DNA of 64,000 nucleotides from Phragmites australis. Its lineage: Eukaryota; Streptophyta; Magnoliopsida; Poales; Poaceae. Below, one piece after another: positions 38,340 through 49,540 of this stretch (position 1 is its first letter; each line of letters opens with the position of its first letter). The notes under the pieces were generated by a model that searched no databases, was not told the DNA's origin, and worked only from the letters and a program-made list of their open reading frames with translations. The position numbers and the translations under genes are program-made. Where the stretch lies: contig NC_084929.1 of the NCBI RefSeq assembly GCF_958298935.1, forward strand, positions 29,205,501 to 29,269,500, read 5' to 3'.

Positions 38340-39600
38340 TATAAAAACACACCATCTTCACGACCTCTGCAGTAACGTTGCACTTCCCCTCGGGTCTCCC
38401 TCCTTACCCCCTGTAACACCCGCGTCATTGCGTCAAGATGGGTGCTACCGTGCTAGTCCTTTGTACCATCGTACTTGCCTCGTCGCTGCTCCAGTTTGTC
38501 ATCTTCACAGCAACTATCTAGCAAGCCGCGGCAGCATTTCATCTTCTCCCATAGGAGATGACCACATGCATGTCCGCATCGGCATCGTCCACGACCATAT
38601 GTTCTTGGAAGTCTATTTCGCCGGCAAGCCATGTTCTGGAAGGGAAAGAAATGGCATTTCTTCACAAAAGAGATCTCCAGTCATACACATCATCCATATC
38701 CTTCCATCCTAGTCTCTAGAGTACACATGGTTCTCTCAGGCCTCAAAACCATCTTGGATCCCGCCGCACCGATTGTCGCATAGCGTCACGGCACACCACA
38801 AGACCAGCTCAGAGCTCACATACACTGCCCCCAACCGCAACCCCACGTCCGCGGGCGGGGGCAGGGGCGGGGGCGAGGGCGGGGGCGGGGGCGGGGGCGT
38901 GGGGCATCCGTCATAGTATGAGGTGCTGGGCGTGGCGCAGGGCGTGGCCGCCGCCGAGATAAGTGCCGACTACCGTACCTGAAGCTCGCCTTGGTGAGTG
39001 CGTTTTTGCTAACAAATCAATCCACGATGGTGCACCGTGCTCATACGTCGGTTGGTGGTGTCATTGCCTTGGGTCGGCGTCCGGCTTAGGGGAGCTAATC
39101 GGCGCGCGCTTTCTGGGAATGGCAGAAGTGGCACCCGGACAAGCTGAAAGGGAATCTTCAGGTGAGGAGGAGGCCAAGGTAAGGTTCTAGCAGATACGGG
39201 CCGGGAGGCCTACCAAGATTTGTAATAATTGATATCAGAGCCATCAGATCCAACCCCAAAATTTTCACCATAGCCACTGTCATCGAGTTACGAGTTAGAC
39301 TATGTCCAAGGGTTTCTCTTCGGGGACGAAAATCCCATCGTGAAGGGATTTTCGTTCCATTCAGCGCTCCAACGGTTTCCTTCACGGTTTCCGTTATGAA
39401 GAGATTCATATGGTCATTCTCTTCAGAACGGGATTCTCTCTCCTTTTCCTTCGCGATTCCCCTCGAATGAAAGCTGTTGAAGATGAGAGAAAATAAAGGG
39501 AATGAGAACGGGAAAAGGAACGAAATGAAGGAGTGGTTGAAGATGATCTTAGGAGGAGTGGGCTACTATATCTGATGAGAGGAAGAAGAAGCTCCTGCAG
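38340..39600. other. Region without a recognisable gene
   Basis: Contains the G-rich tract at 38851-38904 and short exon-like patches (for example FWEWQKWHPDKLKGNLQ around 39108-39160) that I cannot assign. At 39300-39500 there is sequence with CGTTATGAAGAG and GAAACCGTGAAGG-type inverted motifs that may be a MITE. Confidence 0.35.
38851..38904 (+). repeat. G-rich tract with quadruplex potential
   Basis: About nine runs of three to five G separated by one or two other bases (GGGGGC-type units). This meets the usual G3+N1-7 pattern several times over on the + strand. Confidence 0.85.
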
Positions 39601-39635
39601 CAGCTCGCACAATTGGTGGAGATGATGGATGAGAA

Positions 39636-40405
39636 TTGTTTGAGAGGGCCGAGCACCCTGTAGAGATGATGGACACGATGAACAACATCACATGGCTCGT
39701 CTTGTCTCTGGCACAGTCCTCTACATCCACCACGACTACCGGCGCGTTGTCTTCCTCCATGACAACATACGCTAAGATTCCTTTCACCTCCTCCGACTCC
39801 GAGGCCTCCGCCATGGGAGCCTTCGGCTCTGTCCTCTTTGGCACCAGCGGCGAGGCCGTCACCGATCAGTGGTTCGTCGACGCGCTAAATGCCCCCGCAC
39901 TGCACCCCATCGAGTGCGGCCGATCCGAGGCCTCCTCGATCATCTCCGAGGTGCCAGACTACCTCTTCGGCCTCAACACAGCCTTCAACACCGGCGCAGA
40001 ACACACCGCGTTCGCTGAGGCACTGGGCGACGGCGATGACCACACCCACCGCCTCCACACCAAGGACATGTGCGAGTTGTCCAATTCCTTACTGCCCCGT
40101 CGACGCCACTGCGGCTGCAAGGTTCCGAGGAGCAGTTCGTGACCGTGCTACTCACCGACGATGTGGGCGTAAAGGAGGTTGTGGCGTTGGATCCTGGGAT
40201 GGGCACCGTCACGTCGGTAATGCCGTACCAGCCAATACCCGATGCCGCCACAAATCTGTCATCAACCCCGCTCCATGCGCCATCTACGCCAACCAACCGT
40301 TTGACAAAATGCCCCGACACCGACATCATCGTGCTCAACGGGCTCATGACGGTCATTCGCAGCCCGCTCATGGACGAGTTTCAAGCACGCGGTGAGCGTC
40401 CATGA
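39636..40405 (+). other. Unassigned GC-rich coding-like segment of the patchwork
   Basis: Open in more than one frame. A frame at 39636-40142 gives a plausible but unassigned Ser/Ala-rich protein, and a segment at 40070-40405 contains TDIIVLNGLMTVIRSPLMDE. Near 40410-40570 a piece reading WTEGSCDGILFLS resembles the SCDGLL block of F-box-associated regions, but this is weak. Confidence 0.25.
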
Positions 40406-40587
40406 TTCATCGCGTTGATCTGCGCAACTGACCTCTGCGTCGTCGACATCCGAGGCCGCGCGTCTCTCCCGGTCATGCGCTTCTCTCACCTTGACCCTGC
40501 GCTCCCCATCGTCGACCCCAACGTGTTTTGGACCGAGGGCTCCTGCGACGGCATCCTCTTCCTCTCCTTCGGTGCCAGGCTCCATGC

Positions 40588-40711
40588 CAGCGTCGGCAAG
40601 CATGATGATGCGACGCATCTCATCGCGAAACTCCGCGTGGTCGATAGTGCCGCTGTGGTCGGCGTCAAATTGCTCGAAGACGGTGTTGTGGAGCGCGGCG
40701 ACCTCGACGGG
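40588..40711 (-). pseudogene. EF-hand calcium-binding protein fragment
   Basis: On the - strand the translation gives VFEQFDADHSGTIDHAEFRD followed by EMRRIML, a complete EF-hand loop with D-x-D-x-S-G-T-I-D-x-x-E. The fragment ends on both sides in unrelated sequence and runs opposite to its neighbours. Confidence 0.7.
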
Positions 40712-40719
40712 GAGCGGGC

Positions 40720-40974
40720 AGGGTCAGTGAGGACACGTACCTACCTCCCTCCGTGCTTCGGGTGCCTCCCAACCCAACCATGGATGAGGCGCGCGCGGAA
40801 GCGTGGGAGGTTATGTTCAGCGTCGTCGACGAGCTGCTCGCCAAGACCGGGGTGAAGTCCAAAGACATCGGCGTTCTCGTCGTGAATTGCAGCATGTTCA
40901 ACCCGACACTGTCCGCCATGGTGGTGAACCACTACAAGCTGTGCGGGAACGTCGTCAGCTATAACCTCAACGGA
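40720..40974 (+). pseudogene. 3-ketoacyl-CoA synthase fragment
   Basis: Reads EDTYLPPSVLRVPPNP, then VVDELLAKTGVKSKDIGVLV, then VNCSMFNPTLSAMVVNHYKL and GNVVSYNLNG. These match the middle of plant very-long-chain fatty-acid elongases, including the VVNCS block with the active-site Cys. A residue or two is lost in NPTLSAM (family NPTPSLSAM), and there appears to be a one-base change at the upstream end. It is joined directly to other sequence after YNLNG. Confidence 0.85.
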
Positions 40975-40989
40975 CCCGAACTCGTCATC

Positions 40990-41380
40990 ATCCACACACT
41001 TCCCACGCTGCCCATCATCCGCTTCGTCTTCGGCCTCTTTGGCCTCTTCTTCTCCATCGGCGGCTCGACGCTGCCTTCGACAAGCTCTGGACATTGTGTA
41101 AGCGCCGCTGTGCTGCACGTGAGGTCACAGTCCACAGCTCCTGGCCCTAGGTACCCACCTCCAGTTTCTCCCTCTTCCTCAAGGAGAAGGACCTGCAGCA
41201 CAAGGAGTCCGTCGAGTGGGTCAACATGGTCCTCTGAAAGCTCTGGAAGATCTACCGCCCTGGCATCGAGAATTGGATTATTGTCATGCTCCAGCCATTC
41301 ATCGACAATCTCCAGAAGCCAGATTATGTAAACAGGGTGGAGATCTAGCAGTTCTACTTCGGCGAGGAGCTGCTCTCCGT
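40990..41380 (+). pseudogene. SMP-domain synaptotagmin-like (NTMC2/SYT) protein fragment
   Basis: In one frame it gives PTLPIIRFVFGLFGLFF, in another FDKLWTLCKRRCAAREVTV, and then KESVEWVNMVL, KLWKIYRPGIENWIIVMLQ and KPDYVNRVEI. These blocks resemble the N-terminus and the start of the SMP lipid-transfer domain of plant extended-synaptotagmin-like proteins at ER contact sites. TGA at 41235-41237 and TAG at 41346-41348 interrupt it. The block ends at LLSVRNV, where the next fragment begins. Confidence 0.75.
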
Positions 41381-41384
41381 TAGG

Positions 41385-41550
41385 AACGTCAAGTGCATCG
41401 TCGAGTTCGCCATGAGCCGAGGCGTCCGCGTTGTGCCGAAGATAAACTTGCCAGGCCGCACGATGTCATGGGCCGGCGCGTACCCGGAGGCCGTGTCGTG
41501 CGCGGGAAGGTTATGGCTGCCCGGGGTTGACCGGAACAAGCGTCTGGTGG
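41385..41550 (+). pseudogene. Beta-hexosaminidase (GH20) fragment
   Basis: Reads VKCIVEFAMSRGVRVVPKIN, then LPGRTMSWAGAYPEAVSCAG. This corresponds to the GH20 region EFAxxRGIRVxPExDxPGHTxSW AGAYPE. The conserved Glu and His of PEIDxPGHT have become Lys and Arg, so the piece could not be catalytic. From about 41550 the similarity is lost. Confidence 0.8.
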
Positions 41551-41744
41551 TGGAATCGGGCGCCAGCCCCATATCCATCCTCTTGAACATATAGAACGTC
41601 AGCCTTGTCTCCTGCCACAACGGAAGCTACATGATCACTGACCTGCAGGATGTCCCATAGGTTCTTGGCAGCGTGATGACAACGGTTTAGGGGCAAACCA
41701 TAATTCAAGGAGAGGGGAATGTCAGGCACTGGGCCCTGGAGAAG

Positions 41745-43530
41745 TCAATGGGCACAAATAAGAGACTACACCATCAGACGGATCAACGAACAATAGAACA
41801 CGGAACAGTCTCCTTCTTTCTATCATCTTCTGCCTCTGTTGTTCCCTTCGTCCCCCTATAGTTCATCTTCTTCTACCTCTAGATCCCTTCTCCTTCCTCC
41901 TCTAGCTCCTTCCCCGAGCAAGGTTTGTAACACTCTGCGTGTAACCAGGGCCAGCCCTGAAGGGGGCAAGCGGGACGACCACCCCGGACTCCCAAAACCC
42001 AGAGGCCCCTCTCATATGTGCATGTGCATCAGCCATGGGCTTTGATGGTTTGGAATTTGGCCAGCCCAAAAGAATTAAAGAAGCATCCTGCAAACTCCTT
42101 GTCTTCTCGAGTCCTCGTCTGGCGAGTGGCGGCTGGCGACCGGCCGATCTCCTCAGGCCTGGAAGGCTGGACCAATTATTGTCCATGCTTTCGATCTCGG
42201 TGAGGTCATAAGGAATTCCATGCTTCGATCGGTCATATCATAAATATTCTTTTTGATAGCGATGACCGAATCAAATTAATTTTCAATAGTATGTTGCACG
42301 TGCTTTTTCAATAGCGGTGACCGAATCAAATTAACTCTTTGCACGTTAGATGTAGGAGAGCGCGGGACTCACGTGGGAGGGCGTGTGAAGATGTGGGAGC
42401 ACGTGGGACTAGAGCAAGAACACAGGAGGTTGTGGGACCTACATGGGAGGGCGTAGGAGGGGAGGGTAGACCGCGTAAAGGCTTCAAAAATCATTATAGC
42501 TTTTTTAAGCAGTAGAGAGAAAAACAAGAGTGCAATATGTTCGTCTACATTTTGCCTTAGGTATGTACATCGTACATTCGTACGTACTTGCATATATTTA
42601 GCATATATATACACACATAAATACAATAGATAAAAAACTTCTTCTATTCTAATGGGCCAAGCCCAGGTGCTGGCGTTTCTTTTTCTCTCGGCTGGACTGA
42701 GGCCCAGGCCACCTTTCTCTCTTCCTCTTCATTTCCTAAGACGACCCGCTCAGTCTCCTCTTTCTTCTTCCCCTAAGCCCAAGCCGTCGTTTCTTTCTTT
42801 CTTCTTCCTAGAGCTGAGCACAGGGGGGAGGGGATACGGTGTTGACTGGATTTTGATCGCTCACCGGCGATAAACAGCGGTGAGGTCCGGCAGACGGGTG
42901 TACCAGGAGGTCCAGCGTGAGAAGAAGAACCCATTTTGGGGGTTAGCGGCGGCATGCACTAGCCGAAGTTAGGTCAACGACGAGCCCATGGCAGCGGCGG
43001 GTCGGGCATGACAATGGCAGCATTCGAAGGGAAAGAGGGAGGGGAAAGAGGCCAGGAGCTTCACCTCGGCAAGGGGGACATCGTGGTAGGGTCGGCTAGG
43101 TCAGAGGGTGGCCAGAGAGGTGGGTTGATGGAGAGGGTTGAGCTTGGGCGGAGGCGGCTGACCGTGGGGAAGAAGAAGGCATGTTAGTGGGCTCCAATCA
43201 GGCTCCGTCTGAGGAGGGGGTAGACGGGTTGGGTCGGAGGTGGGAAGGGAAAGGAATGGGGTGTGAGTGAGGGTGGGCATGGGAGGCGGCGGCGGTGGGG
43301 CACGGCCGAGGGCATCGAGCGGAGAGATGCAAGGTGTAGAAGGAGTGGTTTTGGAGAGGAGCGATGTGGGGAGTGGTTTCGGGGAGGAGAGGAAGGGGAT
43401 CGAGGCGGAACACATGAGATTTACGGGACAGAATGCAAGAGGAATGGACGGACGCTCTACGTCTTTGTCTTTTTTTAAGTAGTAGAGAAAAGAAAGCGAT
43501 TGAACTAATTTTCCTACCAATCTAAAGGTA
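41745..43530. other. Region without a recognisable gene, possible hAT-like end
   Basis: CAGGGCCAGCCCTGAAGGGGG at about 41948 resembles the terminal sequence of a plant hAT MITE family; no matching right end was found. Two similar short blocks ending TTTTTTTAAGYAGTAGAGA lie at about 42500 and 43472, and GTGACCGAATCAAATTAA occurs twice at 42260-42335. No exon could be supported in the GC-rich stretch 42800-43440. Confidence 0.3.
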
Positions 43531-43531
43531 T

Positions 43532-43812
43532 TGTGTAAGAAATCAAGTACAACAGGATCGAAACTGAGATACGATTTTTACGTGGAAAACCCTTGCGGGA
43601 AAAAACCACGGACGCCAATCGGTGATCTTTACTATATCTGGGATATGTACAATGCAGAGAATTACAATGAGCGTCTCAACTCTTCTTGTAGCTTACAAGA
43701 TATATTTATAGGGGTGGACATATACGACTCGAGTCTAATACGGACTATTCCGGAACATGTGCTGAAGGTGTCCCTTGTATGGTCCAACAAGAATTCGGAT
43801 CACAATTCAACA
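43532..43812 (-). repeat. 3' LTR of the copia element
   Basis: 281 bp, starting TGTTGAATTGTGATCC and ending CTTACACA on the - strand, with a CTATAAATATATC TATA-type box. The purine-rich tract lies directly upstream. The 5' partner LTR is missing. Confidence 0.8.
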
Positions 43813-45775
43813 AACTCCACCTTGAGATGAATTCCATCTTGTAGCAAATAAAGAATCATCAATAAACTTCCTTCAATAATAAATATCACCGACGCCAAAA
43901 GTCTCTGGGACTCAAATTGTAACACCAACTAAACTTGAGCATAGCTCAAATTTAGTAGTAGAAACTGGCTTTATCATCATATCAGTAGGATTATTATGAG
44001 TGCTTATCTTGCATATTTTAATATCACCTTGAGCAATGATATCTCGAATATAATGATACCTCACATCAATGTGCTTTATTCTTTCTTGAACATCTAATCT
44101 TTTATAGGCAAATAGCACTCTGACTATCATAGAAAATATTAATACAAGAATTATCTTCACAAAGCTCAATATACAAACCTCTCAGCCAAACGACTTCTTT
44201 GCATGCTTCAGAAATAGCCATATATTCAGCTTCAGTAGTTGATAAAGCATTAATAGCCTGCAAATATGCTTCCCAACTAACAGCACAGCCATCAATGGTG
44301 AAAACATAACCTGTGAGAGATCTCCTCTTGTCCAAATCACTAGCATAATCTGAGTCAACATAACCAACAAGTCCATCTCCATATTTCCTAAACTGCAAAC
44401 AAGCATTAGAAGTACCACGCAGATATCTAAAAATCCACTGAACAACTTTCCAACGCTCTTTACTAGGATTAGCTATGAATCTACTAACAACACTTAGGGC
44501 ATGAGATAAACCAGGACGAGAACAGACAATGGCATACATAAGTGAACCAACTGCACTTGAATATTGAACTCTAGACATATACTCAACACCATAATCTGAC
44601 TCAGGACATAACGCTGAAGATAATTTGAAATGTGTAGATAACGAAGTACTCACTGGTTTTGCATCATGCATATTAAAACGATGAAAGACCTTCTCAATAT
44701 AGCCTTGTTGACTAAGTTATAACTTGCCAACTTTCCTATCTCTAATGATCTCCATGCTAAGAATTTTTTTTGCTGCACCTAAATCCTTTATCTCAAATTC
44801 ACTACTCAATTGTGATTTTAATTTGGCTATTTCTGATTTATCCTTTGCAGCAATCAACATATCATCGACATAGAGAAACAAATAAATAGCTGAACCATTA
44901 ACAGTCTTCAAATAGACATAGCTATCATAATCAGAACGCTTAAAACCATTAAAGAGCATAAAGGAATCAAACCTCTTATACCACTGTCTAGGGGATTGCT
45001 TCAAACCATAAAGAGATTTCCTTAATTTATAGACAAGGTCTTCTTTTCCAGGAATAACAAAACCTTCGGGTTGATCCATATAAATATCTTCATCTAATTC
45101 CCCATGTAAAAATACAGTTTTAACATCTAATTACTCAAGTTCATAATCACGTATAGCAACAATACTGAGTAAAGTGCGAATAGAACTATGCTTCACAATA
45201 AGTGAGAAGATATCATTATAATCAATACATAGAATCTGGCTTTAGCCTTTAGCAACCAACCTTGTTTTATACCTTGCTGCTTCATTAGGAGAAGTATTCT
45301 CCTTTCTTTTAAAAATCCACTTGCAATGAACATACTTCTTCTCTTTGTGCAATTTGACTAAATCTCAAATACCATTCTTTTCAAGTGACTCCATTTCATT
45401 TTCCATTGTAGTCATCCAATTATTGCAATCAGAAGAAGTAATAGCCTCATTATAATTACAAGGTTCTGCATTACGTTCAACTTCTTCTGCACAACTCAAA
45501 GCATATGCAATAATATTACATTCCTCAATTAACCTCTTGGGTGGATTAATTTGTCTTCTAGGCCTGTCAACTGTAATAGAATATTGTGTAGGCTGCACAA
45601 CGGGAGAAGAAGGTGGAACACTAGACGAATCATGGTCAATAAATAAATTTTTAGCAATAGGTGCATCTTGGACAGCAGCATCTGGTGTACTTTCTGCATT
45701 AATAAGAAGAGGCTGACAGGTGGGCTCTAATATGGGAGAGGCTAAGTCAGCATGGTCAGGCCACACGGGATGCAA
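43532..45775 (-). mobile_element. Ty1/copia element, truncated at its 5' side
   Basis: On the - strand: end of the integrase/pre-RT region (45775-45365, RRQINPPKRLIEEC), reverse transcriptase (45079-44717, with LYVDDMLIAA), RNase H (44671-44102, with KYGDGLVGYVDSDYASD), a purine tract CAAGGTGGAGTT, and the 3' LTR at 43532-43812. A TAA after KVGKL and another after SAICL, among other breaks, make it inactive. gag, protease and the main integrase domain are absent. Confidence 0.92.
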
Positions 45776-46026
45776 GTCAACAGCGTCACGTGTGCAAAAC
45801 CACTTTGAAACAGGTCGAGGGATGAGTTTTGGATGGTTTTAAATGTTAGGGGACCAAAGATTTCTGGTATCGTAGTTGAAGGACAAAAATTAAATCGTAG
45901 TGATAGTTGAGGGACAAAAAATAGATTGAAAAATAGCATCCCATTGTTTTTTGCTTTTTTTTTTTCAGTCAACGCGTGTCGTTCGTCGGATGGAGATCCA
46001 ACAACCCCGTGGTCTTCAACCTCCAA

Positions 46027-46029
<3 letters not shown>

Positions 46030-46091
<62 letters not shown>

Positions 46092-46097
46092 CGCAAA

Positions 46098-46135
<38 letters not shown>
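46030..46135 (+). repeat. Compound (CT)n and (CA)n microsatellite
   Basis: About 29 CT units at 46030-46087, a short spacer, then about 16 AC units from 46104 to 46135. Open frames across it on both strands are low-complexity artefacts. The rest of 45776-46600 shows nothing coding. Confidence 0.95.
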
Positions 46136-46136
<1 letters not shown>

Positions 46137-47262
46137 GTGTCGGTGTCTTGCATGCTCGCCCTCGCCTCTCGTCATCCTCCTTTCATCTCCAGTGGTGTCC
46201 CTACCACCGGATCCACGGACACTACCCTCGTCACACTAATCTGGCTCCATCAGACCATCTCCGCTCACCCTGCCCTAGCACCAACCATTCGGTAGTCCTC
46301 TGCTGCATGTTAGGACATCTCTGCTGACCGCCTTGCCCCTGTGCCCTCCAGCACCACTGAGCTAGCTTGCAACTTTCCTCTAGGCTCGGAGATCGAAGAC
46401 ATCCCGCTGGAGAGCCACTGCCGCTAATCTCACAATTAACTCACTATTGACTGAAAGGAAAGGAAGAATCAATCGACTAAAGAATAGGAAACGTGCAAAA
46501 ACAAGTAGCCTCGAAGCTTGTATGGGCTGGCTAGCCAGCTGTAGTGGTAACCGGTAATAACAAGAGCCTTGTTGCCATTAATTTTGCCAACAAAGAAATA
46601 ACAGGATGAGTGATGATCTCCTGTGATGTCGAGCAACTCTTGATGTTATATTAGTATACCATTTCGTAGTTTCATTGTTGTGGTAGATGGTATGTGTATC
46701 CATCGATGGCAAGGTGATGTACTGCTTTCTTTTCACGAGTAGAATTTCAGTTCTCCCACTCGACAACATCACAGAACAAGCAAACGGTTACGAACCCAGA
46801 TAGCAATTGGAAGTAGAAAAGGGAAGAGAAGTGCTGGGCTAGGGAAGGTTTGCTTGGAGCAGAAGAAGATATAGAGAGGATTTAGGTATCAAGCCATTTA
46901 TTCATTCCCAGGCTGACACAACTCACATGTTCCCTATATATAACACTCTGCTCATGTAGGAGTAGCGCATGTCTCTGCCATCCTTTCTGCTTGTTTACCC
47001 TTTCAACACTGCTTGGCGCTTGCGACATTTATCTTGCTTACGCCAACGCTTGATTCTTAGGGCATAAAGCCCTGCTTAAGTGAGCAATTGGATGCCCCTA
47101 CCACATAAGTACAGCCCCAATACCCTTATCACTTGCATCAATCTCAACAACAATATGCTTGGTGAAATTAGGCAAGGTCAACACTGGGGCATGAGTGAGT
47201 TTGTACTTCAATTCTTGAAATGCAATGTCATGTAAAGGTGTCCACACAAACACCAAATTATT

Positions 47263-48367
47263 TGTAATGGTGGTTGTTTATTGGAGGGAGGAGAGGGGGG
47301 GGATGGCGACCATGGAGGTCGGTGGCGGCTATGGTGGGCGGTGGCTAAGGTTTGGGTGCAAGGAGGTGGTAGCGTGAGAGAGAGAAGGCGAGGGTCAACC
47401 AGGCACCATGCACCCAGACGGCAAGAAGAAGGGTTGTCTTTCTTATTCTTACTTATCTCTTTATTGATGATTTGCCCATCTTTATAGAGAGACTAACTTA
47501 ACATCTAAGTAATCTATTATAATTTGGAAAGTAATGAAAAACCCTAATCTATTTAATGGCCAAGAAATGGTGTGGACCCGACTGATGCTACAGTACACAC
47601 GGTATTGTTCACACCCATGAGTAGGCTTTTGGGCCAGCTAGTCCTAATGGGCCATGGATTGTGCCATGATCCATGACATCTCCCCCCTGCCCCTTTCACT
47701 TGCAGCTCATCCTTGAGCTACTAATTGGGGAGAGCTCTGGATGTTGCAAGGTGAGGGCTATGGTTGAAGTCCGAAAAAGCCCCATGTTGAAGAACGAGTT
47801 CTGGTCCCATGCGGCTTTCTAGCTTGACGAGGCAGTGTTGGAGATGGTTGATGAAGAACTCCATTCACCTTATTTTGATGATGACGACGGTGGCCTTGAG
47901 TCAAAGGAGTATGTATATCATTGTTGGACCATTGATGTTGACGAAGAAGAGATACTTGGCGATGAGCTCGGAGAAGACATGGATTATGGTGATGATGTCC
48001 TTGGAGATGTCGTATAATCCCTTAAAGATTATTGCAGTGTGGTACTCCCTTGTATCCTTGTCATGCCCATTGGAAGATTTGATCCTCTTGGTTCCCACGA
48101 GGCAAGCAGGTAGGCGATGAGGACCATCCCAAGAGCGGTGAAGGTAAGTCTCTGAAGCATGTTGTGTGACAATGTAGACGACCTTGTTGGAGACAGTGTG
48201 GACAGGAAGGGCGGATGTACGTTCCTTCTGAACGTTGATGGTTGTTGGATGCAGTGGAGGTCTAGCAACTATTGTCAGTGTAGAACACCCGAAGATGAAG
48301 TTGTTGACAACTAGATGGGCACGACCCATTTCCTAATAGTTCATGGATTGGGCTATGACCCATGACA
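47263..48367 (-). mobile_element. 1.1-kb insertion with LTR-like end inside the gypsy pol
   Basis: It separates two pol blocks that are contiguous in intact elements (LLRK and NNLVFVWT). The ends are TGTCATGG and CCATTACA on the - strand. A second CCATGACA at 47671-47678 is followed by a pyrimidine run (purine tract on the - strand), so 47263-47678 looks like a 3' LTR. About 50 bp at the right end resemble the LTR start. No target duplication was found, so the right end may be rearranged. The 142-codon open frame within has no known domain. Confidence 0.5.
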
Positions 48368-49199
48368 CCTTCCTGAGCAAATCAGACAAGGGCTTGCTTA
48401 TCAATCCAAAGTCCCTGATAAACTTTCTATAATACCCTGCTAAGCCCAAGGAGCTTCTCAATTCTTTGATAGAAGGAGGAGTTGGCATCTTGCCGAATCT
48501 CTTACCTCACTGATATTGTCCCCATGAGATACACCAACAGTAGAAACCACATGGCCCAAATAAGGTACTTGCTGTTGAGCAAAGATACAGTCGGAGTACT
48601 TGACTTTGGGATTGTGAGCTTGTAACGGCTAAAATACTTGTTTCACATTCTGAACATGCTCTTGCAAAGATGGACTATAAGTGACGATATCATCTATAAA
48701 CACTAGCACACAAACTCTGAGAAGAGGGCTGAGAATCTGATTCACTGCACATTACGTGTTTGAAATGTTGTCTTCATCTCATCTCCAGTCAGATGATATC
48801 CAACCCTCAAATCCAGTTTTGTAAACTAGGAAGCCCCAGATAACTCATCCAACAAATCATCAATTATAGAGAGAGGGTATTTAATCTTAATTTTTATTGC
48901 ATTCAAATGCCTATAATATACGTAAAAGCATCATGTTCTATCTTTCTTTTTCACTAGCAAGACTAGAGATGAAAAGGGGCTAACATTAGGTCTAATTAAA
49001 CCAGACCGTAACATCTTTGCAACTTGTTCCTCTATTTTAGTTTTCTGATCAGGAGTGTATCGATAAAGTTTAATACAAATAAGTTTAGTACCTGGCAATA
49101 AGGGAATATTGTGATGATCCCATGACATGCGAGGAGGCAAATCTTTGGACTCTTAAAAACAAAGAGAATTCCTGCAATTATTCTTGAACTTGAGCCATA

Positions 49200-49540
49200 G
49201 CTACTCCCCCCGCCCTCTCACGGTGGAGTTGGTGGTTGAAGCAGTTGTTGTGGATCGTTGTAGGAAGTCGTGGTTGCAATCATGTTTGGCAGCGTTATCC
49301 TACAGCGTAATCGATCAGTTGTAGTGTCCAAGTGACTGTAGTGTGCCCTTGTGGGTTGTTACTCTGGAGGAGTTTGTCTGTTGTGTAGGGGATTTTTGCC
49401 GGTTGTCGCTTAAATCAACTGTGCGGTTGTGTGGTTTTCAGACCCAATTTTCCTTATAAACTAGGTTAATTCTCTTCTTCTATGAAAAACTCGGCAATGC
49501 TCTTACCGTCCTTTCGAAAAATTCTTGAACTAGAGCAGGA
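49200..49540 (+). mobile_element. L1 3'-end fragment
   Basis: Shares TTTTCCTTATAAACTAGGTT and the following TTCTCTTCTTCT with the - strand end at 33235-33480. It ends GGCAATGCTCTTACCGTCCTTTCGAAAAA, a typical 3' end of grass L1 elements. It is heavily 5' truncated. Confidence 0.6.

Larger units (their letters stand above)
39600..41745. mobile_element. Patchwork of gene fragments, candidate gene-capturing transposon cargo
   Basis: Within about 2 kb there are intronless pieces of at least four unrelated genes, set end to end and not all on the same strand (individual entries follow). GC content is far higher than in the flanks. Such mosaics are known from Pack-MULEs and Helitrons. I could not find terminal inverted repeats with a 9-bp target duplication, nor a TC...CTRR pair with a hairpin, so the carrier is unknown. 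Confidence 0.5.

Noticed and set aside
39225..39245. TTGATATCAGAGCC, similar to an initiator-Met tRNA primer-binding site
   Set aside because: No LTR end could be recognised directly upstream and no retroelement coding sequence follows; kept only as a hint.
40262..41201. Overlapping acidic and Ser-rich open frames on the - strand of the patchwork
   Set aside because: Apart from the EF-hand segment they are antisense to recognisable fragments (ketoacyl-CoA synthase, SMP protein).
45742..46327. Open frames with long SLSLSL, RERERE or THTHTH runs
   Set aside because: Translations of the (CT)n and (CA)n microsatellites only.
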